Positions 1 through 9,306 of a stretch of DNA of 64,000 bases are shown here, one piece after another. The notes beneath the pieces were generated by a model. It made no database searches. It saw nothing but the letters and a program-made list of their open reading frames with translations, and was not told the DNA's origin. Within the stretch, counting starts at the first letter, position 1; each line of letters opens with the position of its first letter. Location: the NCBI GenBank assembly GCA_910584865.1, contig CAJUCE010000001.1:288274-352273 (forward strand). The letters are read 5' to 3'. The DNA comes from an uncultured Acetatifactor sp. (GTDB lineage: Bacteria; Bacillota; Clostridia; Lachnospirales; Lachnospiraceae). Made by a program: the position numbers and the translations under genes.

Positions 1-470
1 CCATTGCCATTGCGCAGTTGTTTCAGAGGATGGGAACCCCGTTTATCATCAATCAGAGGCGCTACTCCATGTTTGACCGCGGGATCGAGAAGGACGGTCT
101 CAAGGAGTATGCGGCGAAGCATGGTATCGGCATCATTACTTTCTGCCCGCTGGCCCAGGGGCTTCTGACGGACCGCTATCTGAACGGGATCCCGACAGAC
201 AGCCGAATCAGAACAGACGGGAGATTTCTGAAAGAGAATGCCGTTTCGGAGGAAACTTTGGAGAAAGTACGGGCATTGGATGCGCTGGCAAAGGAACGGG
301 GACAGACGCTGGCACAGATGGCGCTGGCCTGGATTCTGCGGGACAAAGATATCACCAGCGTCCTGATCGGAGCGTCGAAGCCTGCCCAGATTCTGGACAA
401 TGTGGGGATGCTCTCTAATCTGCAGTTTGATGCGGCGCAGCGGGAGCGGATTGACCGGATTCTGGTCTGA
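1..470 (+). CDS. Aldo/keto reductase, C-terminal part (YghZ-like)
   Basis: The gene is cut by the left edge of the window; the frame is open from base 3 to the stop at 468-470. The visible ~155 residues match the C-terminal half of an aldo/keto reductase TIM barrel: INQRRYSMFDR, then GIITFCPLAQGLLTDRYLNG, then a helix-rich stretch (AQMALAWILRD) and the NADPH-binding SVLIGASKPAQILDNV segment. The PLAQGLLT and VLIGAS motifs are typical of the YghZ/Kv-beta-like group, which reduces small aldehydes such as glyceraldehyde-3-phosphate. The catalytic Asp-Tyr-Lys-His residues lie in the missing N-terminal part. The exact substrate cannot be told. Confidence 0.9.
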   Translation, partial: IAIAQLFQRMGTPFIINQRRYSMFDRGIEKDGLKEYAAKHGIGIITFCPLAQGLLTDRYLNGIPTDSRIRTDGRFLKENAVSEETLEKVRALDALAKERGQTLAQMALAWILRDKDITSVLIGASKPAQILDNVGMLSNLQFDAAQRERIDRILV

Positions 471-631
471 CGCGGTCAGGAAGGCAGCCATTCTGCGCCG
501 GCCGGCAGGGGATAGAGTATGGACTATTGCGCATGCGCGCAGGCATCTTGCTTTCTGCGCCGGCCGGGGATAGAGGCTTAGGAAAAGGCTTCCCCGAAGG
601 CACGGGAGGATCATAAAGAGGATGGAATGAT

Positions 632-3325
632 ATGGGTATTTGGAGGGAACGTCTGGCCGATGTGGATGACGACTATCTGATCGGCTTGAGCAATAAGGGA
701 ATTGTTAAACGGGCCTACAAGGATAAGGGAGAGACAGCCGCCCGGATTTTGAATATGGAAGAAGAGGCATCCGTAGAGGTGGGAGAGGAGACCGTTACGG
801 TGCGTTATCCTCTGGGAGAGAGTAAATGCAGCTGTCCGTCCCGAAGTATGTGCCGTCATGTGGTGCATGCGATCCTGACATTGCGGGAGAGCGCACTGGC
901 GGAGGAAAGTGCAGAGATTTTGGCTGCGGATGAAGAGCCGGGGCAGAGCGGGCCGCAGGAGAAGGAGCCTGATCCGGGTTCTGCCGGTGCGCCCAAGGAA
1001 GGAAGCTTCGGGACGGATTCCGGAGAGAGGGCGCAGATGCCGGGTTCCGTCAGGGAGGACAAGGAAGAGAACCTTGAGGCGGATTCCGGAGAGAGGATGC
1101 AGCCGCCGGATTCTGCCGGTGTGAACAAGGAAGGAAGCGCTGAAACGGATTCCGGAGAGAGGACGCAGATGCCAGGTTCCGCCAAAGGGGATAAGGAAGG
1201 AAGTTCCGAAGTGGATTCCGGAGAGAGGACGCAGATGCTAGGTTCCGCCAAAGGGGATAAGGAAGGAAGTTCCGAGGCGGATTTTGGAGAGAAGTCGCAG
1301 CTGCCGGGTTCCGCTAACGGCGACAAAGAAGAGAGTTCCGAAACGGATTCCGGAAAGAAAATAATACTTCAGGGTCAGAAAAAAGCGGCAGAACTGCCGG
1401 TGGGGCAGAGCGGGGCGGCAAAGCAGCCGATTCGAGATACGGCAGCAGAAGAGACACGTCCGGCCGGGAGGCAGGAGCCGGCGGCCGGCACAGTGCAAAA
1501 GTCAGCAGTATGGAAAGAAATAAACGCCTATCCATTTGCGAAGCTGAAAAGCGTACTTGGGGTTCGGCAGTTTCAGACCTTTGTCAACCAGGCGGCAGCG
1601 GGTATCCGCCCTGAGATCCGCGCTACTTCCGTGGTGACGGTTCGGCTGCCCGGACAGGGATATGTGGTTAAGCTCCTGGCACCGTTGGAATATGCCACCT
1701 GCACCTGCCACAAGAAGGAATTATGCGTACATAAGGCGGCGGCCATCCTCTGGTGTCAGCTGGAGGCGGGGACACTGACGAAGGAGATACTGCTCGGGGA
1801 GATAACACAGATCCAGGAATATGATCCGGACGGAGTAAAAAGCGCGGCGGCGCAGATGAAAACCTTTCTTGAGGAATTATTTGCCACAGGGCTTTCCCGG
1901 ACCTCGCCGGATGTGCTGGACTATCTGGAACGGCTTGCCATTATCAGCCATAATGAAGGGCTGGCCAGGTTTGAAGGATATTTCCGCTCCCTTTCCGATT
2001 CTTATGACAAATATTTTGCCAGAAAGGCTTCTTTTCAGACAGAGGACCTCATGACCCGGATGACAAGGCTGTACAGAAGGGTGGAATTGCTGCGGAAGGC
2101 CGGATCGCTCCAGGATGTGGGAAAACTGGCGGGAGCGTTCCGGGCAGACTACCTTCCTGTAGGCAATCTGAATCTGATCGGAATCGCCATGGAACATTTT
2201 GAGAACCAGGCCGGATATGAGGGTGAGACCCTTTATTTTCTGGAGGAAAATACGAAGAAATGGTACACCTATACCAATGCCAGACCCATGTTCTATGATT
2301 CCCGAAAGAGGAGAGGCTATATGGAAAAAGCCCAGTCGCCCTGGGGATTGAATATTTCCTTTGAAGATATGCTGAAGGTGCGGATCCGCCTGACAGGGGC
2401 AAAATGTGACGACAGAAACCGGCTCTCTTCCAGCCAGGAGACGAAGGGGGAGATCATTGGGGAGCAGGGATTGCACATTTGGGATGTAGGAGATTGGTAT
2501 TATCGGGATTTCGGCAAATTATTTTCCGATCAGATCGGGAAGCAGCAGAAGGGCTGGCTGACAGAACAGGAAAATGCAGGCACGGAGGCGGAACAGGAGG
2601 GCGGAGACCAGGGAGACGGACCGGACCGCGCCGGAAAGGGTGTGGAGCTGGTATTTGTGCAGCCGGCGTCCTGTGCGAAGGCGGAGTTTTCCCGGACAGG
2701 ACAGCAGCTCACGCTTCCCCTTTATGACCGGGCGGGAAGGGAGCTCTTGGTGGAGGTGACCTATTCCAAACAGGAATCCGGCACCATCCGTTATCTGGAG
2801 AGAATCACGGAGAAGAAGCTGCCCTGTTTTCTGGGGAAGGTTTATCTGCGGGACGGACGGGTGCGGATGTATCCGGTGGATGTGATGGAGCTTAAGGAGG
2901 ATTGGGAAGTGCCGGACAGCCTGGAAGAAGCGCGTCAGGAGGCAGACGTCCAAAAGGACGGCCCGCAGCAGGGAAACGATTTCTCCGGGATAGATGTCAC
3001 AGGCCGAAGGAGCAAATATGAGGTTATGGAGGAGCTGGCAGAGGAGGCCGGTTCCCTGTTGGAGGATTTATACCAGAGCGGTTTTGATACGGTGCATGAC
3101 AGTACACTGAAGGATATGCAAAGAAACGCGGAATTGACAGAACAATACGGCATGCGCTACCTTTCGCAACTGCTTGCGGATATGGCGGAGGAAATCGAGA
3201 AAAGCCGCCACAGGATGGAAAAGCAGCCAGCCCGTCTGGCAGAGCTGTATGTCCGTGTAAGCGAGTATCTCTACCTTGCCCGGCAGAAGACCGCCTACGA
3301 CAGGGGACAGAGTTATTATATATAG
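632..3325 (+). CDS. SWIM zinc-finger protein with 22-residue repeats
   Basis: 897 residues, starting at an ATG behind an AG-rich ribosome site. Two SWIM zinc fingers are visible: C66-x-C68...C74-x-H76 and C357-x-C359...C365-x-H367. SWIM domains bind zinc and usually mediate DNA or protein contacts. Between them, about residues 116-247 form six 22-residue acidic repeats of the pattern GSA-x2-DKEGS-x2-x-DSGERTQ (see separate entry), probably a flexible linker. The C-terminal ~500 residues are helix-rich with no motif I recognise. The next gene on the same strand encodes a DUF4132/MolR-like protein. SWIM proteins are often encoded beside large HEAT-like or MoxR/VWA partners, so a two-protein complex is plausible. 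The biochemical function is unknown. Confidence 0.85.
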   Translation: MGIWRERLADVDDDYLIGLSNKGIVKRAYKDKGETAARILNMEEEASVEVGEETVTVRYPLGESKCSCPSRSMCRHVVHAILTLRESALAEESAEILAADEEPGQSGPQEKEPDPGSAGAPKEGSFGTDSGERAQMPGSVREDKEENLEADSGERMQPPDSAGVNKEGSAETDSGERTQMPGSAKGDKEGSSEVDSGERTQMLGSAKGDKEGSSEADFGEKSQLPGSANGDKEESSETDSGKKIILQGQKKAAELPVGQSGAAKQPIRDTAAEETRPAGRQEPAAGTVQKSAVWKEINAYPFAKLKSVLGVRQFQTFVNQAAAGIRPEIRATSVVTVRLPGQGYVVKLLAPLEYATCTCHKKELCVHKAAAILWCQLEAGTLTKEILLGEITQIQEYDPDGVKSAAAQMKTFLEELFATGLSRTSPDVLDYLERLAIISHNEGLARFEGYFRSLSDSYDKYFARKASFQTEDLMTRMTRLYRRVELLRKAGSLQDVGKLAGAFRADYLPVGNLNLIGIAMEHFENQAGYEGETLYFLEENTKKWYTYTNARPMFYDSRKRRGYMEKAQSPWGLNISFEDMLKVRIRLTGAKCDDRNRLSSSQETKGEIIGEQGLHIWDVGDWYYRDFGKLFSDQIGKQQKGWLTEQENAGTEAEQEGGDQGDGPDRAGKGVELVFVQPASCAKAEFSRTGQQLTLPLYDRAGRELLVEVTYSKQESGTIRYLERITEKKLPCFLGKVYLRDGRVRMYPVDVMELKEDWEVPDSLEEARQEADVQKDGPQQGNDFSGIDVTGRRSKYEVMEELAEEAGSLLEDLYQSGFDTVHDSTLKDMQRNAELTEQYGMRYLSQLLADMAEEIEKSRHRMEKQPARLAELYVRVSEYLYLARQKTAYDRGQSYYI
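977..1372 (+). repeat. Six in-frame 66-bp tandem repeats within the SWIM gene
   Basis: Six consecutive units of exactly 22 codons run from the GGT at 977 to 1372. Each encodes a variant of GSAKGDKEGSSE-x-DSGER-x-Q. Units 3 to 5 are the most alike and the outer ones more diverged, as expected for expansion by slippage or unequal recombination. The copy number is likely to vary between strains. Confidence 0.9.
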
Positions 3326-3392
3326 AACAGGGCGCGCCATTCCTGGTACCGAGGCGGATTGGAGCGGAACAAAATGTCATAAATAACAATAG

Positions 3393-3652
3393 AAAACAGC
3401 GAATGCCCATGCCAGTGCCCAGAGGATTTGCGGACGCATCTCTAAGCGGCCGGAAATACTCTGCCGTGACTGGTATGGCATGGGCACAATGCGCGAAGAA
3501 CACGCGCATGGCGGAACTGGAAAACAGCGAATGCCCATGCCAGTGCCCAGAGGATTTGCGGACGCATCTCTAAGCGGCCGGAAATACTCTGCCGTGACTG
3601 GTACTGGTATGGGCACAATGCGCGAAGAACACGCGCATGGCGGAACTGGAAT
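3393..3652 (+). repeat. Tandem hairpin-repeat array 1 (two units) upstream of DUF4132 gene
   Basis: Two units with a 128-bp period begin with AAAACAGC at 3393 and 3521. Each has a left arm (TGCCCATGCCAGT), a conserved loop containing CGGACGCAT and AAGCGGCCGGAAA, a right arm (ACTGGTATGGCATGGGCA in unit 1), a second small hairpin (ATGCGCG / CGCGCAT) and the linker GCGGAACTGGAA. The last linker continues into ATAGGAGG, the ribosome site of the gene starting at 3666. The same family occurs at 27.5, 29.2, 37.6 (minus) and 43.7 kb. Confidence 0.9.
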
Positions 3653-3665
3653 AGGAGGAAAAGCG

Positions 3666-6600
3666 ATGATTAACCCGCAAAATCAAAGGACCGAAAAAAT
3701 TATTGAGACCCTGGAACAGATGAATTTGTTTTCGGGAGACGAGATCACCCTGATGGAGGATTTCCTGAACGGGGCAGTGGAGGAGCAGAACCTGGAAAAG
3801 CTGGCCTTTCATGATTTAACCACGGCGCAGAATGACACGGCGGCGAAAATGCGCGGCCTGGCCCAGGAGATGGTGAACAGAGGCAGATACGAGGAAGCCC
3901 TCAAGCTGGGCAAAATCCTGTTTGCCGCAGGCTTTTCAACCTGCCATGAGATGATGCCCATGACCAGCTACTATTCCTTTGACCCAAATATGCTGCTGGT
4001 GCAGGAGCCGGAGAAAAAAGCGGCGGTTTACGCCGCCAAGATCGCGATGAACGAATACCAGATCAGCCGCTACTGCATCAAGAATCTGGAGAAGATAGCG
4101 GGGGGAGATCCGGATGTGATCCGGAAGGCGGTTCCCTATCAGAAGAATAAATTCGATAACGGTAAATTGATATTGCTGACGGTCTATTTCTGGATGAAAT
4201 ATCCCAATCGAAGGCTGGAAGAAAAGGGCGCCGAGAGCAAGAGCGGCGGTTTTCTGGCAGGCGTTGGGAAGCTTTTGGGGAAGGGAGAAGCCGAGAAGGA
4301 ATCTGCGGTTGAAATCAGCGCAGAGGACGGGGCTCTTCTGAAGGAATACGGAGATATCCTGGTGAACAGCCTCCACAATCTCTACAGAAACCAGATGTCC
4401 CGGCTGGAGGTGGCTGAGCTCATGAATGCGGTGGAGCGGGACGGGGTGGATGAGGGGATCCTGAGAAAGGCCAGCCCCAATCTGGCCGTGGAACGCTTTA
4501 TGCTGCGCATTCTGGGAGGCATGGCTTTTGTGAATTATAACCAGCATTATCGGCTGCGGAATATGGTGAAGATCTGCCTGGCAGCAGGGGGAGAGACCAT
4601 GCTGGATATCATGGACAATGTAGACATCCGGGGAGAGCTGAACAAACAGGGCGGGAGCTTCGATCAGCTGTTCTCCTTCGACTGCAGGAAGCTGATAAAG
4701 TGGGCAGCTGCCAAGGGGAAGACAGAGATTTTGAGAGAGCAGTTTACCAGGAACCAGGACGCATATCTGAAACATATGAACAAGGCGGATTTTGATACTT
4801 ATAACCGGATGAACGGCATTTTGAGAGAGCAGGACCCTGTTCTGTACAAGGAGAGGATGGGGAAAGAGATCTACAGAATGCAGGCCAAGGTGGTGCAGGC
4901 TTTTGTAGAGATCGTGGATGTGCAGCTGGGCAATACGGTGCGTGCCTATTTAAACGGCGAGGCGGGAATCGAGACTCTCTATGCCTGTGAGGATAAATTG
5001 CAGACAGGCGGAAACCGTTGGTCAAGCAAGCAGCTGAATATTCTGCAGAGCTATCAGAACGGATACGGTTACGATGCGCTCAGCAACCGCTGCGAGTGCT
5101 TCTGGATGGTGTATCGGGGAAGCAATTATAATTATCTGCGGGAAGCAAATAAAATCAAGGCGCTCACTGTGAAGCGTCTGTTTGGATCGGTGGATTCGGA
5201 AGGACTGGATCTGAAACATCAGTTGTACGGATATTCGGACATTTATGATTCCTTCTATTCGGATCAGTCGAAAGAGGAATTTCAGACCGGGGCAAAGCCG
5301 GTTTTCCTGGCGTATCTGGAGACAAGGCGGGAAGATACCATTGCCGCTTTCAAGGAGGCTTCCAGCAACGGCAGGTGCCTGGGCGTCCAGGTTCTGGCAC
5401 AGCGTCCGGAGGAAAATAAGGCACAATTGCTGGAATACGCCCAGGACAGTTCCAAGGCTGTGCGCGAGGTGCTGCTGGATGCTCTTTATCAGCAAAAAGG
5501 CTGGGAGGAAGATATTTATAAGCTCCTTGCATCCAAAAAGGCGGCGGAGCGGGAGATTGCCATCCGTGTACTGACAAAATGGGATGAAGAAAAATACAGC
5601 GCTGTTCTGACCCAGGCTCTGGATAAGGAGAAGAATGGGAAGGTGAAGACCTTGCTGGAAACCGTACTGCATGTGAACAGCGAGGGCAGCGGCGGAGGAG
5701 ATAAGGCTGTCACACAGGAAGATTTGGTGAAGGAGCTCCACAAGGGCGGCAAGAAACGCAGCCTGGCCTGGGCATATGAGACACCTTTTTCCACGGTACA
5801 TAAGAAAGACGGCACAGAGGCGCCGGAAGAGTATCTGCAGGCTGTTCTCCTGTGCTATGCAGGGATGGCGCCCTGCGGTGTGAACGCTAATGCGGCGGTG
5901 CTGGCGGAAGGACTGGACCAGCGGGAGTTCGCCGTCTATGCCAATGAGCTTTTTGATAAGTGGATGGAGGCAGGAGCGGAGTCCAAGAAACGCTGGGTAC
6001 TCTATGCGGCATCGATCCACGGCGGCGACGAAATCGTGAAGAAGCTTCATCATCAGATCCAGGAATGGCCCAACGCCGCCAGAGGAGCCATCGCATCGGA
6101 GGCGGTGCAGGCGCTGGCCCTGAGCCCCCAGCCGCAGGCCCTTTTGATTGTAGACGGTATTTCGCGTAAATTCAAATTCAAACAGGTGAAGGCGGCAGCG
6201 GGGAAGGCCCTGGAATTTGCTGCTTCCCAGCTGGGCATCACCACGGAGGAGCTGGCGGACAGAATCGTGCCTGACCTGGGCTTCAATGAAAATATGGAGC
6301 GGGTATTCGACTATGGAGAGAGGAAGTTCACCGTAGCCATCACCACGGCCCTGGAGATCGAGGTCTTCGATGAGAACGGCAAGAAATTGAAAAACCTCCC
6401 TGCGCCGGGTAAGCGGGACGATGAGGCGAAGGCGCCTGCGGCTTACGAAGAATTCAAACAGATGAAGAAGCAGATGAAGACCACCGTGAGCAGCCAGAAG
6501 ATGCGTCTGGAGATGGCACTCTCTACCGGGCGGCAGTGGAGCGTGGAAGCCTGGAAGAAACTTTTTGTAAAAAATCCCATCATGCATCAGTTTGCCACCG

Positions 6601-7379
6601 GGCTGATCTGGGGCATCTATGAGGAGCGGAAGCTGGTGTCCACCTTCCGGTATATGGAGGACGGTTCCTTTAATACTGAGGACGAGGACGAGTTTGAGTT
6701 GCCGGAAGACGCTGCCGGGGCGGCGCAGGGAAAGACTGCAGATGCTGTGCAGAGCGGGGAGGCTGATCCGGCCGACGGCACAGCACAGGCGGCAGTAAGG
6801 CCTATGATCGGGCTGGTGCACCCCATCGAACTGTCGGAAGACTCCCTGAAAACCTGGAAAGAACAGCTGGAGGATTATGAGATCATCCAACCCGTGGAGC
6901 AGCTGGAGCGGCCGGTGTACTACAGGACCGAAGAGGAGGAGAACCAGACTGCCCTGGAACGTTTTGGCGGCTGCATCGTCAATGATCTGTCTCTGGGCGG
7001 GAAGCTGCAGACCCTTGGATGGTATCGGGGCTCCGTCCAGGATGCCGGAGGTTTCTACAGTTATTACAGAGAGGATAAGGAGCTGGGACTGGGAGTGGAG
7101 CTCCATTTCTCCGGAAGTTACGTAGGCGGCGGGAATGAGGATGTGACGGTTTATGAGGCCAGGTTCTATAATGCCGGCGGCACGATCCTGTCCGAGAACA
7201 GCGGCGTGATGAAGGCGAATATCAAGCGGGGCAGCTATGTGTACGATGAAGCCAACGATACCAATTCCTATCTCTTGAAGGAGATCCCGGAGAGGTATTT
7301 CAGTGAGATCGTGCTGCAGCTGGCCAGAGTTACGGCTGCCAGCAAGGAGAAGAATGCGAACTGGAAGGCGCAGAGATAA
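3666..7379 (+). CDS. DUF4132 (MolR-like) protein
   Basis: 1237 residues. The ATG at 3666 is chosen because AGGAGG ends 7 bases before it; a 62-codon in-frame extension upstream runs only through the hairpin repeat and is rejected. The N-terminal and central parts are long and helix-rich, resembling HEAT-like repeats (for example ERFMLRILGG, AVREVLLDALYQ). The C-terminal third has the hallmarks of DUF4132: FATGLIWGIYEERKLVSTFR, then IGLVHPIELSEDSLKTW, then a Q-x-LERPVYY segment. DUF4132 was first noted at the C terminus of E. coli MolR, and its role is not established. The gene follows the SWIM protein on the same strand, about 340 bp away across repeat array 1. The two probably act together. 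Confidence 0.8.
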   Translation: MINPQNQRTEKIIETLEQMNLFSGDEITLMEDFLNGAVEEQNLEKLAFHDLTTAQNDTAAKMRGLAQEMVNRGRYEEALKLGKILFAAGFSTCHEMMPMTSYYSFDPNMLLVQEPEKKAAVYAAKIAMNEYQISRYCIKNLEKIAGGDPDVIRKAVPYQKNKFDNGKLILLTVYFWMKYPNRRLEEKGAESKSGGFLAGVGKLLGKGEAEKESAVEISAEDGALLKEYGDILVNSLHNLYRNQMSRLEVAELMNAVERDGVDEGILRKASPNLAVERFMLRILGGMAFVNYNQHYRLRNMVKICLAAGGETMLDIMDNVDIRGELNKQGGSFDQLFSFDCRKLIKWAAAKGKTEILREQFTRNQDAYLKHMNKADFDTYNRMNGILREQDPVLYKERMGKEIYRMQAKVVQAFVEIVDVQLGNTVRAYLNGEAGIETLYACEDKLQTGGNRWSSKQLNILQSYQNGYGYDALSNRCECFWMVYRGSNYNYLREANKIKALTVKRLFGSVDSEGLDLKHQLYGYSDIYDSFYSDQSKEEFQTGAKPVFLAYLETRREDTIAAFKEASSNGRCLGVQVLAQRPEENKAQLLEYAQDSSKAVREVLLDALYQQKGWEEDIYKLLASKKAAEREIAIRVLTKWDEEKYSAVLTQALDKEKNGKVKTLLETVLHVNSEGSGGGDKAVTQEDLVKELHKGGKKRSLAWAYETPFSTVHKKDGTEAPEEYLQAVLLCYAGMAPCGVNANAAVLAEGLDQREFAVYANELFDKWMEAGAESKKRWVLYAASIHGGDEIVKKLHHQIQEWPNAARGAIASEAVQALALSPQPQALLIVDGISRKFKFKQVKAAAGKALEFAASQLGITTEELADRIVPDLGFNENMERVFDYGERKFTVAITTALEIEVFDENGKKLKNLPAPGKRDDEAKAPAAYEEFKQMKKQMKTTVSSQKMRLEMALSTGRQWSVEAWKKLFVKNPIMHQFATGLIWGIYEERKLVSTFRYMEDGSFNTEDEDEFELPEDAAGAAQGKTADAVQSGEADPADGTAQAAVRPMIGLVHPIELSEDSLKTWKEQLEDYEIIQPVEQLERPVYYRTEEEENQTALERFGGCIVNDLSLGGKLQTLGWYRGSVQDAGGFYSYYREDKELGLGVELHFSGSYVGGGNEDVTVYEARFYNAGGTILSENSGVMKANIKRGSYVYDEANDTNSYLLKEIPERYFSEIVLQLARVTAASKEKNANWKAQR

Positions 7380-7721
7380 GCCATAACATTTCCGGGAAGG
7401 AAGACAGCCATGGATGCCATAATGTGGAGGAAGTGATCTGCTTTTTTGCGATCAGCAACGGCCTTTCCTATGGAGAGGCCAGACAGCTGATTGAGAGGGC
7501 GCCCCTTAATTCCTCAAGTTTCTTTACATTTCCTTTGGGGCAATCAGGTTCACATGGTAGTCCGGTGCGTGTGCTAAAATGTCATCGTCCACATTGGAAT
7601 ACATTTCTTTTAGGGAGAGCGGCGCATCCCAGCCGTCTGATCCAAAATATATTACAAGAGATAATACGAGTAAACAGAAGCAAATTCCGAGGGTATATAA
7701 GACAGACAGGAGGCGCAAAGC
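7380..7721. other. Intergenic region with decayed coding remnants
   Basis: 342 bases between the DUF4132 gene and aguA. On the plus strand a short frame from 7424 reads MEEVICFFAISNGLSYGEA before running into unlike sequence near 7510, and looks like a gene fragment. On the minus strand there is a separate membrane-peptide frame (7524-7718, own entry). The base composition is lower in GC than the neighbours. I see no clear promoter for aguA; its ribosome site is GGAGG at 7709-7713. Confidence 0.4.
7524..7718 (-). pseudogene. Short membrane-peptide frame, probable gene remnant
   Basis: A 64-codon frame on the minus strand, with a possible TTG start at 7716-7718. It encodes a hydrophobic helix (LGICFCLLVLSLVIYFG) followed by a polar tail (MYSNVDDDILAHAPDYHVN) and a stop. 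It looks like real protein sequence, but it begins inside the ribosome site of the opposing aguA gene and has no ATG. It is most likely the tail of a membrane protein gene truncated by rearrangement. Expression as a small membrane peptide cannot be ruled out. Confidence 0.3.
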
Positions 7722-8822
7722 ATGAAAATTATAAAAGATACCACGCCGGCAGAGGACGGGTTTCGGATGCCGGCGGAATACGAACGGCACCATGGCTGTA
7801 TTATGATATTTCCGGAGCGGGCGGACTCCTGGCAGTACGGCGGCTATGCGGCCAGAAAAGCCTTTGTGCAGATCGCGGAGGCCATTGCTGCTTCGGAGTC
7901 CGTGACAGTCTGTGCCGGGGCCGGGCAGTATGACAATGCCAGAGCCCTTCTGCCGGATCATATCCGGGTGGTGGAGATGTCCTCCAACGATGCCTGGGCC
8001 AGGGACTACGCCCCCACTTTTGTGAAAAACGATCAGGGACAGATCCGGGGCATCGACTGGGGATTTAATGCCTGGGGCGGGCTGGTTGACGGCCTGTATT
8101 TTCCATGGGACAAGGATAACCAGATGGCGCGGAAGCTCTGTGACCTGCTGGGGAAGGATGTCTACGACAAGAGAGATTTCATCCTGGAGGGGGGCTCCAT
8201 TCATGTAGACGGAGAGGGAACCTGCATGGTGACGGAATGCTGCCTGCTCAGCAAGGGACGCAATCCCCACTTGTCCAGGGAAGAGATAGAGAGGGTATTA
8301 CGGCAATATTTAAACGTTTCTAAAATACTCTGGCTGCCCTTCGGAATCTACAATGATGAGACAAACGGCCATATCGACAATATCTGCGCCTTTACTGCGC
8401 CGGGGGAAGTGGTGTTGGCCTGGACGGAAGATGAAGGGGATGTACAGTATGCCATATCCAGGGCCTGCCTTGCGTATCTGGAGGGGGAAGCGGATGCGAA
8501 GGGCAGAAAGCTTAAGGTGCATAAGCTGCCGCTGCCGAAGCCGGTGACGATCACGGAGGAAGAGTGCATGGGGCTGGATGCCTGCGGTGACGAACCCACC
8601 CGCCGCCCGGGAGAGCGGCTGGCGGCCTCCTATGTGAATTTCTATATCGCAAATGACCGGATCGTGATGCCCGGATTCGGGGATCCGGCGGACAGGGAGG
8701 CGAAAGAGATTTTGCAGGGGCTGTTTCCGGACCGGGAGGTGGTGCAGATTTATACCAGGGATATTCTTATCGGCGGCGGAAATATTCACTGTATTACGCA
8801 GCAGATACCGGATTTTTATTGA
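7722..8822 (+). CDS. aguA: Agmatine deiminase
   Basis: 366 residues, the usual length for agmatine deiminase (agmatine + H2O to N-carbamoylputrescine + NH3), a cytoplasmic step in polyamine synthesis from arginine. Family motifs are present in order: RMPAEYERHHGCIMIFPERADSW at the N terminus (substrate pocket), NDAWARDYAPTF, the Asn-Gly-His segment DETNGHIDN, and the catalytic cysteine C357 in GGGNIHCITQQ. The ATG at 7722 lies 8 bases after GGAGG. The partner gene aguB follows about 1 kb downstream on the same strand, so the two-step route to putrescine is complete, although two unrelated small genes separate them. Confidence 0.97.
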   Translation: MKIIKDTTPAEDGFRMPAEYERHHGCIMIFPERADSWQYGGYAARKAFVQIAEAIAASESVTVCAGAGQYDNARALLPDHIRVVEMSSNDAWARDYAPTFVKNDQGQIRGIDWGFNAWGGLVDGLYFPWDKDNQMARKLCDLLGKDVYDKRDFILEGGSIHVDGEGTCMVTECCLLSKGRNPHLSREEIERVLRQYLNVSKILWLPFGIYNDETNGHIDNICAFTAPGEVVLAWTEDEGDVQYAISRACLAYLEGEADAKGRKLKVHKLPLPKPVTITEEECMGLDACGDEPTRRPGERLAASYVNFYIANDRIVMPGFGDPADREAKEILQGLFPDREVVQIYTRDILIGGGNIHCITQQIPDFY

Positions 8823-8835
8823 AAAAATTTGCGAA

Positions 8836-8864
8836 TTGACAGTCTAAAAATTGTATAGTAAAAT
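8836..8864 (+). promoter_or_regulatory. Sigma-A promoter between aguA and the small unknown genes
   Basis: TTGACA at 8836-8841 (perfect -35), 17-base spacer, TAAAAT at 8859-8864 (-10). It starts 13 bases after the aguA stop. It would drive the two small genes and possibly aguB. A transcript from here begins near 8871, which argues against the TTG at 8851 as a start codon. Confidence 0.65.
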
Positions 8865-9306
8865 AAAAAATGAAAAGATATCTTCCGGAGATAGGCAAAT
8901 CCTTGGTACATGGAATGGGGAAGTTTATTATGTAGAAGTTACAGAGGTTATAGAACCGCCATATGCCGTATATGCTTTAGGTGACCAAGTAAAAACAAAG
9001 ACATTCCTTTTTACTAAAGAGAATATCTTTGGGGTGGAGGAAAAGTTATTTGCAGTAACTGCGACATTAAAGTGGATAAAAAATGATAAAATCACATCGT
9101 TTGTGTGTAGCAAGGAAGTATATAATTCGCTTGTATATACTTCGTGGGAGCCGGGATATGCTATACAAACCAATGGAGTATGGGCGCGTGTGCTAAATGT
9201 AATATGGGAAAATGGCGAGTCAGAAAGTATATACTTTTTTGGCGGACTATTGACCATTGACGGAAAAGATACTGTTGATATTTCCTGCTCGTTATCTCTT
9301 GAATAA
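8851..9306 (+). CDS. Unknown AT-rich protein, start uncertain
   Basis: The open frame of up to 151 residues begins at a TTG (8851) that overlaps the promoter above, so the true start is probably downstream or the 5' end is damaged. An out-of-frame ATG at 8870 opens a 21-codon frame that ends within the gene, consistent with a frameshifted beginning. The product is predicted to be soluble and beta-rich (EVYYVEVTEVIEPPYAVYAL, WARVLNVIWENGES). I recognise no family. It is clearly richer in AT than aguA and aguB, suggesting transfer. Its stop overlaps the start of the next gene (TAATG), implying translational coupling. Confidence 0.55.
   Translation: MYSKIKNEKISSGDRQILGTWNGEVYYVEVTEVIEPPYAVYALGDQVKTKTFLFTKENIFGVEEKLFAVTATLKWIKNDKITSFVCSKEVYNSLVYTSWEPGYAIQTNGVWARVLNVIWENGESESIYFFGGLLTIDGKDTVDISCSLSLE

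Noticed and set aside
3480..3665. 62-codon N-terminal extension of the DUF4132 gene
   Set aside because: It is encoded by the hairpin-repeat array and the strong AGGAGG just before 3666 marks the real start; the frame is open by chance.
5022..7106. 694-codon frame on the minus strand
   Set aside because: It is antisense to the DUF4132 gene; its translation is rich in His/Leu/Arg without any domain and no ribosome site is present.
8851..8853. TTG start codon for the first small gene after aguA
   Set aside because: It sits between the -35 and -10 of a strong promoter, so it would not be in the transcript made there; kept only as the formal end of the open frame.
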